From positions 1-64,000 of IMG/VR virus record IMGVR_UViG_3300036770_001413: 64,000 bases of DNA. One strand, 5' to 3'. Each line of letters starts with the position of its first letter. Positions within the stretch are counted from its first letter, which is position 1. Origin of the DNA: a virus. The notes under the pieces were generated by a model, which saw only the letters and a list, made by a program, of their open reading frames with translations, did not search any database and was not told the origin of the DNA. A program made the translations under genes and the position numbers. Below are positions 57,818 through 64,000 of this stretch, in pieces.

Positions 57818-59277
57818 GGTAGTGCCAACTTTCTTGCTGTTCCCGCTCCGCCGCCGCCATCTCTGTCTCCTTGTCCAGGAGCCTTACCACCATTTGCTGT
57901 AGGTGTTATTAATGAATTATCATATTTATAAAATATAGTTACAGAGCCTCCTCCACCAGATCCTCCTGGACACTGCATGTATTGATTATACTGATATCCC
58001 ATGTTGCTATGCCCGTTAGACTGAATGAGTCCTTGTCCTCTTAATTCCCCCAAAACAAATATACAGAGAGAACCTGCTGTTCCATCCCCTGCATCAAATG
58101 GGTAACTTCCTTGAGTGCCGCCTTGATTTGATGATCCTGCTGGATTTCCTACGCCACCACTTGACCCATATGTATATGAAGTCCCAGCATTTCCTCCTGC
58201 CCCACCATTTGCTACTGCATTTCCAGAAGTTCCACTTCCTGAATAAACCATTATTGAACCTCCGCCTCCTCCGCCAGTAAAAGATGTTCCTGCTGACCCA
58301 GACCCACCAATTACTGTAGATCCTGTTGCATCTCCAGCGCAAATAGCGCACCCTCCGCTTCCTCCGCCAGTACCACCATTTGTTCCAGCAGATCCAGGGA
58401 TTCCATTTGTTGTTCCAGTTGGTGGGCCAGATCTAGTTACTGTTCCTCCGCCTGCTCCACCAGAGGCAGGAATTTGTGGATTTGTTACACCAGTAAATGT
58501 TCCAGTATGTAATCTTATGTTGCCAGCGGCGGTGGCAGAATGATTAGCTCCCCTATCTGTCATCAATATTTGTCCATTATTAGTTAAATTACCAGTTACA
58601 TATATACAAGTAAATAATTTTCTATTTGATGGGATAAATCTTTCTAAACGATTTATTGTAAGGTCTCCATCAACAACAACTAAAGCAGATCTAGTATCCG
58701 CTGTATTGGTAAACCAATCTGAATTTGTAAATGTTGATATAGTTTGATTTCCTCTTTTTATTACATAGTCATATGATCCAAGAGATACTCCATTTAATGT
58801 TAATGTTCCGCCTGCAGTTGGAGTAGATGTAGTTACGCTATTTGCCAAAGTTGTCATAACAGTGTATAAATCTGTTGCGCTTTGGTTAGATGTAACACTT
58901 GAAACAGTTGTAGTTATACTGCTACTTGAAGAACTTGTTTTTTGACTAACGCTATTTGTTGCTGTAACTGTAAATGTATATGAAGTGTTGGCAGTTAATC
59001 CAGTCACTATAATTGGTTTAGTTTGATCTATAACTGTAGCAGTTATACTTCCTGGACTACTGGTAGCAGTAAATGATGTTGCTACTCCGCCAGTAGTTGG
59101 TGTATGAGAAAATGTCACATATGCTGTGCAGCCAACATTTGTTACAGAGCTAATTACTGGAGCAGTGTCTATGACGCCAGAAACTTTATCTTCTGGTATA
59201 GAAACTTTTGCTCCTCTTAAAACTCTAGATGTAGGATTATTTCTAGCTGATTCTTCGCTGGCATGCTTTATCGACAT
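57814..59277 (-). CDS. glycine-rich adhesin with fn3 domain
   Basis: This 487-residue protein has an N-terminal fn3-like domain (about 35-125, with TGLTANTSYTFTVTATNSVS), a middle beta region (SLGSYDYVIKRGNQTISTFT) and from about 260 a glycine-rich series. Those segments (GGAGGGTVTRSGPP, SGSAGTSFTGGGGGGSIMVY, GGSGGGGSVTIFYKYDN, GQGDRDGGGGAGTARK) form a second polyglycine-type adhesin. Two cysteines in CAICAG could form a disulfide or bind metal. The fold is expected to be a sandwich of polyglycine-II helices with receptor-reading loops. Confidence 0.8.
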   Translation of the reverse strand: MSIKHASEESARNNPTSRVLRGAKVSIPEDKVSGVIDTAPVISSVTNVGCTAYVTFSHTPTTGGVATSFTATSSPGSITATVIDQTKPIIVTGLTANTSYTFTVTATNSVSQKTSSSSSSITTTVSSVTSNQSATDLYTVMTTLANSVTTSTPTAGGTLTLNGVSLGSYDYVIKRGNQTISTFTNSDWFTNTADTRSALVVVDGDLTINRLERFIPSNRKLFTCIYVTGNLTNNGQILMTDRGANHSATAAGNIRLHTGTFTGVTNPQIPASGGAGGGTVTRSGPPTGTTNGIPGSAGTNGGTGGGSGGCAICAGDATGSTVIGGSGSAGTSFTGGGGGGSIMVYSGSGTSGNAVANGGAGGNAGTSYTYGSSGGVGNPAGSSNQGGTQGSYPFDAGDGTAGSLCIFVLGELRGQGLIQSNGHSNMGYQYNQYMQCPGGSGGGGSVTIFYKYDNSLITPTANGGKAPGQGDRDGGGGAGTARKLALP

Positions 59278-59283
59278 TTTATT

Positions 59284-59580
59284 TTACTGCTCTAGCAAAA
59301 GCAGCTTTACCTCTTCTTCAGTAATTCCTAATTTTTCCATAAGCTGTGTTCTAGCATTATAATTTATTTTTTGTTTTGGCTCATGATTTTTACCATCTGG
59401 AGCATAAAAATTTACCTCTGGGCTGTGTGCAGCTACTGCTGCAACTGCCCAAGACTCTGCCTCTTCAAATGAATCAAATGAATCTCCATTTGGATAATGT
59501 GGTTGATATTGAAATGGAATATCTTGTCCATCTTCAAATATGCTTATTGCAAATGTATCTTGATCTATCTCGTATCTCAT
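59284..59580 (-). CDS. small tail-fibre-assembly-like protein (KLGITEEEV tail)
   Basis: This 98-residue protein has MRYEIDQDTFAISIFEDGQD, GDSFDSFEEAESWAVAAVAA and the end MEKLGITEEEVKLLLLEQ. The last helix is nearly identical to that of the 55134-55340 protein. AAGGAG precedes the start. It probably assists assembly of the Asp-box protein encoded just upstream. The rest resembles no family. Confidence 0.72.
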   Translation of the reverse strand: MRYEIDQDTFAISIFEDGQDIPFQYQPHYPNGDSFDSFEEAESWAVAAVAAHSPEVNFYAPDGKNHEPKQKINYNARTQLMEKLGITEEEVKLLLLEQ

Positions 59581-59589
59581 TTTATCTCC

Positions 59590-60633
59590 TTAAGGTCTAC
59601 TTGCTGCACTTGAATATGTTCCATATACGCATGCTGACTGTCCGCTGCCTGCAGGAAAAACTGCAGCCAGTTTTCCTCCTCCAACAGCTATTGATACTCT
59701 ATCTTGAAAAGCATATCCATACGTGTTGTTTCTTGGAGAAGACTTTCTTCGCCAAGTTAAAAAATCATTTGTTGTAAATATACCTTGACCATTTCCATTA
59801 TATACATTAATTACTGTAAATGTAGTTCCGTCTGATGCATATGATGCATATGGGGCGCTGAAAAAAACTTCTCCACCTTCGCCACTTAGAGAGTATGGAT
59901 TGTAATTGTTTCTAAGAACTCTTGTCCATGTATTTCCATCGCTTGATTTTAATGCCCATCTATGATTATAATTATAAAATAAATAAAAATCGTTTCCTAT
60001 TACAAACGGACCCGTCAAATAGAATCCTTTTTTATCTACTCTATCTATATCAAATAATTCTGGAATATATTTTTTAGCACTCCATGTTGTGCCATTTGTA
60101 GATGTTGTAACCCATCCTCCGAGATTTTCTGCTGCCGCCATCCAAATAGTTCCATTATAAGCTACTCCAGAATATTGATATGATTCTGGCAGCGTTCCTT
60201 CTGTCCAAGTAACTCCACCATTAGAAGAATAAGCAGTATATTGACCTCCTATTGCTAAAAATGCTGGTTGTGTTCCACCAAAATATCCATAAAGTCTATA
60301 ATTATGGCTTCTAGGTAAAGTTCTTAAAGTCCAAGTAATTCCGTCTGTAGATGTTTGAGCATATCCAGCATCTGAGACAGCGCAGAATGTTCCACCTACT
60401 GCATACATTCCAGACCAGTTATAAGATCCAGCCGAAGTCCTTGCTGTCCATGTTGCACCATCTGTTGATGTTGCGGCAGCTGTTGTTCCAGTAACTAAAG
60501 CAGCAAATGTGCTTCCATTATATGCTACTGAATACCAACCTGCAGCTGAAGGCATTGTGCTTCTGCCATAAAAAGCAGATTGTGATCTTGTCTTAGCACC
60601 AACGCCTGGATATAAAAATGGTCTGAATGTCAA
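59590..60633 (-). CDS. Asp-box beta-propeller tail protein
   Basis: This 347-residue protein starts at a TTG (60633) with AGGAG upstream and overlaps the previous stop as TTGA. An upstream TTG at 60657 would add 8 residues. It contains repeated S-x-D-G-x-T-W boxes (STDGATWTARTS, STDGITWTLRT, SSNGGVTWTEGT, STNGTTWSAKK, SSDGNTWTRVL), the mark of BNR/sialidase-type propellers. At least five blades are visible. Enzymatic residues of sialidases are not evident, so it is probably a sugar-binding propeller at the tail tip. Confidence 0.83.
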   Translation of the reverse strand: MTFRPFLYPGVGAKTRSQSAFYGRSTMPSAAGWYSVAYNGSTFAALVTGTTAAATSTDGATWTARTSAGSYNWSGMYAVGGTFCAVSDAGYAQTSTDGITWTLRTLPRSHNYRLYGYFGGTQPAFLAIGGQYTAYSSNGGVTWTEGTLPESYQYSGVAYNGTIWMAAAENLGGWVTTSTNGTTWSAKKYIPELFDIDRVDKKGFYLTGPFVIGNDFYLFYNYNHRWALKSSDGNTWTRVLRNNYNPYSLSGEGGEVFFSAPYASYASDGTTFTVINVYNGNGQGIFTTNDFLTWRRKSSPRNNTYGYAFQDRVSIAVGGGKLAAVFPAGSGQSACVYGTYSSAASRP

Positions 60634-61019
60634 TACACATCTCCTACTACTAACCAAGTATCTGTTGCAATTTTAAGACATGTTGCTGCTGAATACCTTC
60701 CTCTGAATACAGGGCTTGCAGTATTATTATTATTTGAACCATTACAATAAATTGTTGTAGTTCCTGAGTTTGATGCTTGAATAGTTGTTGCACCTGTTCC
60801 ATATTGAACTACATTTAAAGCAGTTCCTACTGCATATCCAACTGCTGCATTTGTTGGAATGTAAAATGTATTTGCACTAGAATTATTCATCAAAACAACA
60901 GAAGCTGCGTCGCTTGCGACAGGAGTATATGTTGTTCCAGTTTGAGTATTAATTGTTTGTGTAATTATAGGAGCAGTATAGATTGCTTGATTTTGAGCAT
61001 TTACGCTATTAATTCCCAT
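60630..61019 (-). CDS. tail fibre-like beta protein
   Basis: This 129-residue protein has QNQAIYTAPIITQTINTQTG and TYTPVASDAASVVLMNNSSA, then NTFYIPTNAAVGYAVGTALN with VVQYGTGATTIQA. The combination of V-N-L-M-N-N-S followed by a VGT-L strand is typical of short phage fibre or head-decoration domains that trimerise. It is coupled by TAATG to its upstream neighbour. The end CLKIATDTWLVVGDVY is typical of fibre termini. Confidence 0.75.
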   Translation of the reverse strand: MGINSVNAQNQAIYTAPIITQTINTQTGTTYTPVASDAASVVLMNNSSANTFYIPTNAAVGYAVGTALNVVQYGTGATTIQASNSGTTTIYCNGSNNNNTASPVFRGRYSAATCLKIATDTWLVVGDVY

Positions 61020-61381
61020 TATGCAATCTCGCTTCCGTATAGTGAAAATGACATTGTTGTTGCGGAGGCATATACTGTAACTATATCCGTCGCACCGAGA
61101 GTCAAACCAATTGTCATAATTGTTGAATCATTTGCCGCTACTGTAGCATCATAAATAATATAATGTCTATTATCTATTGCTGCACCAGCTGGGCGAACAG
61201 CAATTCTATATGTTCCTGCAGTTGCTGCTTGATTACATATAACAATTGATGAAACAACTGTTTGAGTTGCTGCTGGCACTGTATACAAATTAGTATTTGT
61301 TGTAGCAGTTAGCGTTTGTGCACCATTTCCGTAGTTGCCTGCGGCTCCAGTCATTGCTAATACTTTATATGTTGTTGGCAC
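61019..61381 (-). CDS. small virion beta protein
   Basis: This 120-residue protein starts at a GTG with AAGGAGG upstream. It has TATTNTNLYTVPAATQTVVS and SIVICNQAATAGTYRIAVRP, then TIGLTLGATDIVTVYASATT. The phrase LYTVPA-x-T-x-V-V-S-S-I-V is known from phage structural proteins that sit on fibres or capsids, built as a small beta sandwich. It is coupled to the next gene. Confidence 0.78.
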   Translation of the reverse strand: MPTTYKVLAMTGAAGNYGNGAQTLTATTNTNLYTVPAATQTVVSSIVICNQAATAGTYRIAVRPAGAAIDNRHYIIYDATVAANDSTIMTIGLTLGATDIVTVYASATTMSFSLYGSEIA

Positions 61382-61406
61382 TTATTTCCTCCTTATTTTT
61401 ATTTAA

Positions 61407-61757
61407 TCATGTTCCCATTAACAAGAATGGGTGGAACGATTCACCAGTAATTGTTACTGATCCGCCTAAAGACACTGAGCTTCCGTTAATTGTAATGCTT
61501 GAGTTGGTTAAAGATGAGTTTCCAATATTGCTTAAAGTATTTGAGGATCCAGAAATTGTTTTATTAGTAAGAGTGTCAGCAGTTGATGCTGAAATCGTAG
61601 CATAAGATAATGATGTCCATGCAGTTGAACCAGTACCTATTTTAAATTTTCCAGTATCTGTTTCAAATCCGAATTCTCCAGCAGCTAATGTTGGATTAGT
61701 TGAAGTCCATTGAGACGCCGTTCCTCGTCGAACTTGTAATTGTGTGTTAACTGCCAT
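61407..61757 (-). CDS. Mtd-like N-terminal fibre protein
   Basis: This 116-residue protein starts AVNTQLQVRRGTASQWTSTN and continues LAAGEFGFETDTGKFKIGTG, the N-terminal module of major-tropism-determinant/hyaluronidase-type fibres. The G-E-F-G-F-E-T-D-T-G-K-F-K-I-G motif is highly characteristic. A serine/threonine-rich shaft follows and ends with FHPFLLMGT. Most proteins of this type carry a C-terminal receptor domain, which is absent here, so it may be an adaptor or a trimmed fibre. Confidence 0.82.
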   Translation of the reverse strand: MAVNTQLQVRRGTASQWTSTNPTLAAGEFGFETDTGKFKIGTGSTAWTSLSYATISASTADTLTNKTISGSSNTLSNIGNSSLTNSSITINGSSVSLGGSVTITGESFHPFLLMGT

Positions 61758-62170
61758 TAGGGTGTTCCTCCATCAAATGTGTATGTAAAGCTTGCTGTAT
61801 CATAATATCCTCCATCATATGGGGCGACGGAATCATAAGATCCCCCGTCCAAAACATCCAATGGGGACCCTATAATTGTAACATTAGTTCTATTATTTCC
61901 TGAATCGTCACCAATTAAGGCTCCAATTAAATTTAAAGTCTTTCTAGCTGTTTGGGTAACCCCGCTTTTTGCTAATTCTGAATAATTTGGAATAGCCCAA
62001 GATGTATTAGTTCCGTCTGTCTGTAAGAATTTTGATAGATGATCAGTTTGGGCGGGAAGTAAAGAATTTAAAGTATTAGTAGTAGAAGTTTGTCCTGTTC
62101 CGCCCATTGTTACAGGTAGGGGAGATTGAATGTCTATGCCATTTTTTACTTTAAAGTCTTTATTAGCCAT
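61757..62170 (-). CDS. short fibre starting KDFKVKN
   Basis: This 137-residue protein has ANKDFKVKNGIDIQSPLPVT, TMGGTGQTSTTNTLNSLLPA and QTDHLSKFLQTDGTNTSWAI, the head of many phage fibres. The end (GSYDSVAPYDGGYYDTASFT) is rich in tyrosine and glycine. It resembles the first 100 residues of the 55342-56610 protein, so the two share a mounting module. GGAGGAG precedes its ATG. It is coupled to the Mtd-like gene as TAATG. Confidence 0.8.
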   Translation of the reverse strand: MANKDFKVKNGIDIQSPLPVTMGGTGQTSTTNTLNSLLPAQTDHLSKFLQTDGTNTSWAIPNYSELAKSGVTQTARKTLNLIGALIGDDSGNNRTNVTIIGSPLDVLDGGSYDSVAPYDGGYYDTASFTYTFDGGTP

Positions 62171-62187
62171 TATTCTCCTCCTATTCT

Positions 62188-62193
62188 ATTATA
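62188..62193 (-). promoter_or_regulatory. weak candidate promoter before KDFKVKN mini-fibre
   Basis: TATAAT on the minus strand in a 25-nt gap, with AGG before it rather than TG. No -35 is evident. It may be chance in an AT-rich gap. Confidence 0.25.
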
Positions 62194-62195
62194 CC

Positions 62196-62717
62196 TTAAG
62201 TATTTTTTATTCCGTAAAGGGTTGCGGTTGAGTATTGGACCCAATTTTTAGATTCTTCAATATAAAGTGTTATTGAAGTAATTGCTGATGTATTTGACCA
62301 TAGCCCAGCAAGTAAAGTAGCATAAATGTTGCCGCTCGCATCATTTGATTCCTGCACAGCGTCTACGGAATAACTTTTATTATTACTACTTGTATAATTT
62401 GGGATGTAAATTTCGGTGCTTGCAAAAGTAGATGCTGTATTATTGGAGCCATTAGAAGTACCAATGCCTTGAGCAGGTGAACTTTGAGAGCCAGTATTTG
62501 CTCCACCGCCTGCACCATATAACTTTCTTACAGTATAATTTGATGTATTATTATTGAATTTAAGAAAACAGTCAGCGTTTGTTGCAACTCTATCGGTTCT
62601 GCTTGATAATTTAATAACCAAATCAGTATAAGTTCCAGGTATGCTAGTAAATTCTATTGTAGCCGCCCCACCGCTACCAACTGTTACTGTGGCTATTGCC
62701 TCATAAGTAGTTGCCAT
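62196..62717 (-). CDS. LYGIK-family virion protein (copy 1)
   Basis: This 173-residue protein is one of three tandem paralogues. It reads TYEAIATVTVGSGGAATIEF, then TSIPGTYTDLVIKLSSRTDR and SITLYIEESKNWVQYSTATL with a final YGIKNT. The beta-sandwich shape and the S-I-P-G-T-Y-T-D-L turn are shared with many aquatic phage structural proteins that bind surface glycans or decorate capsids. It is separated from its upstream paralogue by only 2 nt. Confidence 0.8.
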   Translation of the reverse strand: MATTYEAIATVTVGSGGAATIEFTSIPGTYTDLVIKLSSRTDRVATNADCFLKFNNNTSNYTVRKLYGAGGGANTGSQSSPAQGIGTSNGSNNTASTFASTEIYIPNYTSSNNKSYSVDAVQESNDASGNIYATLLAGLWSNTSAITSITLYIEESKNWVQYSTATLYGIKNT

Positions 62718-62719
62718 AG

Positions 62720-63211
62720 TTATGCCGCCTTAATTCCGTAAAGAGTAAAAGTTGTTGTGTTTGTAAAGTTTGATGCGGCATTGTTAGTTAGGGTTACAGA
62801 AGTAATAGCAGAAGTAGAATTATTACGCCAAGTTCCGACAAATGCTCTTACGCGAGCCGAGGCATTATTGCCACGAGCAACCCAAGTTTTGTGAGTAGTT
62901 GTATTTGAATAATTAAATATATTAATAATAGTTGTTGTGTTACTTGTTCCTATTGTGCCTGATATTCCTTCTGATGTACTGCTATCTCTAAAACCTGTAA
63001 CGCTTGAACCGTTGCCGTCTAATCCTGTATAACTATAATTACCACTTGCATCAGAATTAAAGCGTATAATATAACTATTATCCGCATTTCCGTTTGAACC
63101 ATTTGCAATAATTACAAGGTCAGTGTAAATGCCGCTAATTGATGAAAATGTAATACTAGAAACGCTACCGCTTGCAGTTGTTGTTGCTATGGGTTCATAA
63201 GTAATTGCCAT
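62720..63211 (-). CDS. LYGIK-family virion protein (copy 2)
   Basis: This 163-residue paralogue reads TYEPIATTTASGSVSSITFS, SISGIYTDLVIIANGSNGNA and ends FTLYGIKAA. It differs most from its neighbours in the middle loops (TGLDGNGSSVTGFRDSSTSE), where receptor contacts would be expected. It sits 3 nt from copy 3. Together the copies look like a duplicated adhesin domain that has diversified. Confidence 0.8.
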   Translation of the reverse strand: MAITYEPIATTTASGSVSSITFSSISGIYTDLVIIANGSNGNADNSYIIRFNSDASGNYSYTGLDGNGSSVTGFRDSSTSEGISGTIGTSNTTTIINIFNYSNTTTHKTWVARGNNASARVRAFVGTWRNNSTSAITSVTLTNNAASNFTNTTTFTLYGIKAA

Positions 63212-63214
63212 TGG

Positions 63215-64000
63215 CTATGCCGCCTTTATGCCGTAGAGGGCGAAGTGTGAGTATTGGGCAAAGTTGCCGCCATCATCAATGCCAATAGAGATAGAAGTAA
63301 TTGCTGAAGTAGACATCCATAATCCTGATTTGTAATAAATCTGTCCTGAACCATTAGCGTCAACACCGCCAAGTGAGCGTAAAGTTTTATATTTATTAGT
63401 ATTGGCGTAATCTAAAATATCAATAACGCCGCCACCAAAAATTCCGCTTGTAGCATTAGCCGCTGACATTCTGACTATACCGCTTATTTTATTATCTGAA
63501 GCACTACCAATAGCAAAAGCGCTAGCACCATCAGTCCTCAAAAGGTGATTAGAATAATTAGAACCTGAATCAGAATTGAATCTTGCAAAGATTTGCATTT
63601 CGCCTTGTGCGACTGTGCCTCTACCAATACAACGGATTTGTAAGTGACTATAAGTTCCTGGAATAGAACTAAAAGTAATAGTTGAACTACCACCACTACC
63701 AACAGTTGTAGTAGCAATGGATTCAAAGGCTCCAGGAGTTGCAGGAACAACACTATTACTTGCTGCAGAAGCTGCAGAATCTCCATTTGCATTAACTGCT
63801 TTTAAATAGAAAGAATATGATTGGTTATTTGTTAAACCAGATATAGTCAATGGAGAAGATGTCTGAGCTGGGCTAAATGCGCTATATGTGGAATTATCTG
63901 TTGAATATTTATAGTTGGTTATTGACGATCCGCCATTAGCCCCCGCCGTAAAAGTTAATGTTGCAGATTGATCTGCTCCTGTTGCAGTTCCAATTGTCGG
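63215..64000 (-). CDS. LYGIK-family virion protein with fn3 domain (copy 3, 5' end outside window)
   Basis: The reading frame is open to the window edge, giving at least 261 residues. The start is missing. The visible N-terminal part is an fn3 domain (SITNYKYSTDNSTYSAFSPA, LTISGLTNNQSYSFYLKAVN). The C-terminal part is the LYGIK domain: FESIATTTVGSGGSSTITFS, SIPGTYSHLQIRCIGRGTVA and HFALYGIKAA. It is the only one of the three with an fn3 partner in view. It is probably part of a long tail fibre that continues beyond 64000. Confidence 0.82.
   Translation of the reverse strand, partial: PTIGTATGADQSATLTFTAGANGGSSITNYKYSTDNSTYSAFSPAQTSSPLTISGLTNNQSYSFYLKAVNANGDSAASAASNSVVPATPGAFESIATTTVGSGGSSTITFSSIPGTYSHLQIRCIGRGTVAQGEMQIFARFNSDSGSNYSNHLLRTDGASAFAIGSASDNKISGIVRMSAANATSGIFGGGVIDILDYANTNKYKTLRSLGGVDANGSGQIYYKSGLWMSTSAITSISIGIDDGGNFAQYSHFALYGIKAA

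Overview
The window is part of a tailed double-stranded DNA phage genome (Caudoviricetes). It is AT-rich, densely packed, and every gene I can support lies on the minus strand, so transcription runs from high to low coordinates. A long tape measure, a tail-tube gene, frameshifted tail chaperones and the absence of any sheath or contractile baseplate genes indicate a siphovirus-like particle. The host is a bacterium with standard sigma70-type promoters and AGGAGG ribosome binding sites. Frequent GTG/TTG starts, probable leaderless mRNAs and the flavour of many small proteins suggest an actinobacterial (perhaps aquatic) host, but that is inference. No integrase, lysogeny repressor, tRNA, CRISPR array, insertion sequence or recognisable endolysin is present.

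Layout in transcription order. (1) 64000-45657: a large receptor-binding and virion-accessory region. It holds about two dozen small to medium genes for fibres and adhesins: tandem paralogues with an LYGIK terminus, Mtd-like and KDFKVKN-type fibre starts, collagen-like Gly-X-Y repeats, two polyglycine adhesins, an Asp-box propeller, paired NGDF-WQRGT proteins and Ig-like domains. Mixed among these are a GT4 glycosyltransferase and a virion-domain/sulfotransferase fusion. (2) 45656-34565: head and neck genes (LamG-like protein, portal, protease-scaffold, capsid, connectors, tail terminator, tail tube, frameshifted chaperones), with two strong terminators each followed by a promoter. (3) 34553-18475: tape measure, tail tip proteins, and an S74 self-cleaving fibre. 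(4) 18393-5482: replication and recombination genes from a strong promoter at about 18445-18471: metallophosphoesterase, small zinc-finger and HTH proteins, DnaB-type helicase, primase, gp32-like SSB, bacterial-type DnaE polymerase, MazG, RecA, a Cas4-like nuclease and a RuvC-like resolvase. (5) 5485-3746: a translationally coupled glycosyltransferase, nucleotidyltransferase and Nmad1/DUF1599-like cassette. (6) 3712-113: small and large terminase, small conserved proteins, and an Hsp20 chaperone with its own promoter.

The genes form runs joined by ATGA, TAATG or TGATG overlaps. Several micro-genes of 35-54 codons sit exactly at these junctions and were recovered by reading through them. Promoters share an extended -10 (TGnTAYAAT), and at least five genes have this -10 placed 6-8 nt before the start codon with no ribosome binding site, which predicts leaderless transcripts. 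The most unusual features are the sugar/nucleotidyl cassette beside the terminase, the sulfotransferase fused to a virion domain, a collagen fibre carrying a cupredoxin-like domain, and the leaderless promoter set.
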